A stretch of DNA of 5,606 nt from Phycisphaerae bacterium (GTDB taxonomy: Bacteria > Planctomycetota > Phycisphaerae > Tepidisphaerales > Tepidisphaeraceae): the NCBI GenBank assembly GCA_014380825.1, contig JACMJD010000110.1, positions 1 through 5,606 of the forward strand, in the 5' to 3' direction. The translations under genes were made by a program, and so were the position numbers. Positions within the stretch are counted from its first letter, which is position 1, and each line of letters starts with the position of its first letter. The notes beneath the pieces were generated by a model that worked only from the letters and a program-made list of their open reading frames with translations, made no database searches and was not told the DNA's origin. Positions 5,005-5,606 of this stretch are shown here, one piece after another.

Positions 5005-5606
5005 CTAGACTTCCTTTACGTTCTTCTGGCGGATCTCATCACGCAGTTTCGCCGCGTCTTCGTAGCGCTCGGCTTTCACAGCGCGTTCGAGCTGGTTTTG
5101 CAGCTTCTGCATCGGATCGACCGGCATCTTCCGGCGGATGTCGCGCGCGAACCGCCGCAGCACGCGCACTTCGCTCGATTGAGCGAACGCTTCGGGCTGG
5201 CCAAGTGTCGTGAAGAACTCGCGGATGTTGTCGAGCGCCCCAGTCACGATCTCCAATGCCTCGGAATACTTCTCACCTTTAAACGCGATTGACGCCGACG
5301 CCCGCGCGTTCATCATGACGATGTACGGCCGGAACTGTTCGAGCATCAGGCGGTCTTGCTCTTCGACCGCAAACTTGCCGCAGAAGTCGAGCACGCGAAG
5401 ATTTCGCGCGGTGTCGCGCACCACGCCTTTGAAATCTTCCAGCACGAAGAGGCTCAGGTATCGCTGATAGTAAAGCTGCGCTTCTTCGCGCAGGGATTGG
5501 CACTGCGGGCCGGTGAGATGGAAGCCGAGATCGCTGCCGTGGCGCTTCCCGTGTTCCTTCAACTGCGTTTCGAGATAGTCGAGAAGCGATTCGTGTCCGT
5601 GCGGGC
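5005..5606 (-). CDS. UvrB/UvrC (UVR) motif-containing protein, 5' end outside the window
   Basis: The frame is open to the right edge; 199 residues are visible, and the TTG at 5562 is unlikely to be the true start because good coding sequence continues upstream (HGHESLLDYLETQLKEH). The protein is almost entirely helical. A central stretch (VMMNARASASIAFKGEKYSEALEIV) looks like a TPR-type helix pair. The C-terminal part, DPMQKLQNQLERAVKAERYE followed by DAAKLRDEI (about 163-193), is a clear UVR motif, the helical hairpin by which UvrB and UvrC bind each other and which also occurs in McsA and Clp adaptors. No GIY-YIG nuclease or helicase motif is visible, so this is neither UvrB nor UvrC. Role unknown; a protein-interaction or adaptor function is inferred from the motif. 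It precedes the kinase-like gene by 116 bp on the same strand. Confidence 0.8.
   Translation of the reverse strand, partial: PHGHESLLDYLETQLKEHGKRHGSDLGFHLTGPQCQSLREEAQLYYQRYLSLFVLEDFKGVVRDTARNLRVLDFCGKFAVEEQDRLMLEQFRPYIVMMNARASASIAFKGEKYSEALEIVTGALDNIREFFTTLGQPEAFAQSSEVRVLRRFARDIRRKMPVDPMQKLQNQLERAVKAERYEDAAKLRDEIRQKNVKEV

Overview
This window is a GC-rich bacterial chromosome segment, most likely from a planctomycete of the Phycisphaerae type. That placement is inferred from gene content: a PEP-CTERM surface protein with calcium-binding Asp repeats, a multi-spanning signal peptidase I, a stand-alone UVR-motif protein, a GGDEF protein with a degenerate receiver, and a large GC-rich palindromic intergenic element. 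No rRNA or other phylogenetic marker is present. I see no tRNA, insertion sequence, CRISPR array or phage gene.

Layout. The plus strand (1-1870) carries the 3' end of a receiver-like protein (open at the left edge) and then a diguanylate-cyclase-type GGDEF protein. The roughly 85 bp between them are filled by a 71-bp nested inverted repeat that runs into the ribosome binding site of the GGDEF gene. The two genes look like one signalling unit (cyclic-di-GMP output; both receiver domains look degenerate). From 1887 to the right edge all genes are on the minus strand. Read in the direction of transcription they are: a UVR-motif protein (open at the right edge), a two-domain P-loop kinase/deoxyribosyltransferase-like protein, signal peptidase I, and a secreted PEP-CTERM protein. 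The GGDEF gene and the PEP-CTERM gene converge with only 16 bp between their stop codons.

The most notable point is the signal peptidase gene. Its natural start (ATG at 3795, 10 bp after the stop of the kinase-like gene) is in a different frame from the rest of the protein. Adding one C near 3688-3691 joins the two pieces into a continuous protein of about 300 residues. Independently, the position of the catalytic lysine reads arginine (AGG where AAG would be expected). The gene is therefore either decaying, or this assembly carries two single-base errors, or the enzyme is a divergent paralogue. Other points of interest are the palindromic element, the kinase plus nucleoside-deoxyribosyltransferase-like fusion with an altered Walker A loop, and a short hairpin that pairs with the ribosome binding site of that fusion gene. 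I did not find strong evidence for a wholly new multi-gene system.

No intergenic stretch exceeds 300 bp. The largest (2733-2893, upstream of the PEP-CTERM gene) must hold that gene's promoter if it has its own, but I cannot pick a convincing one.
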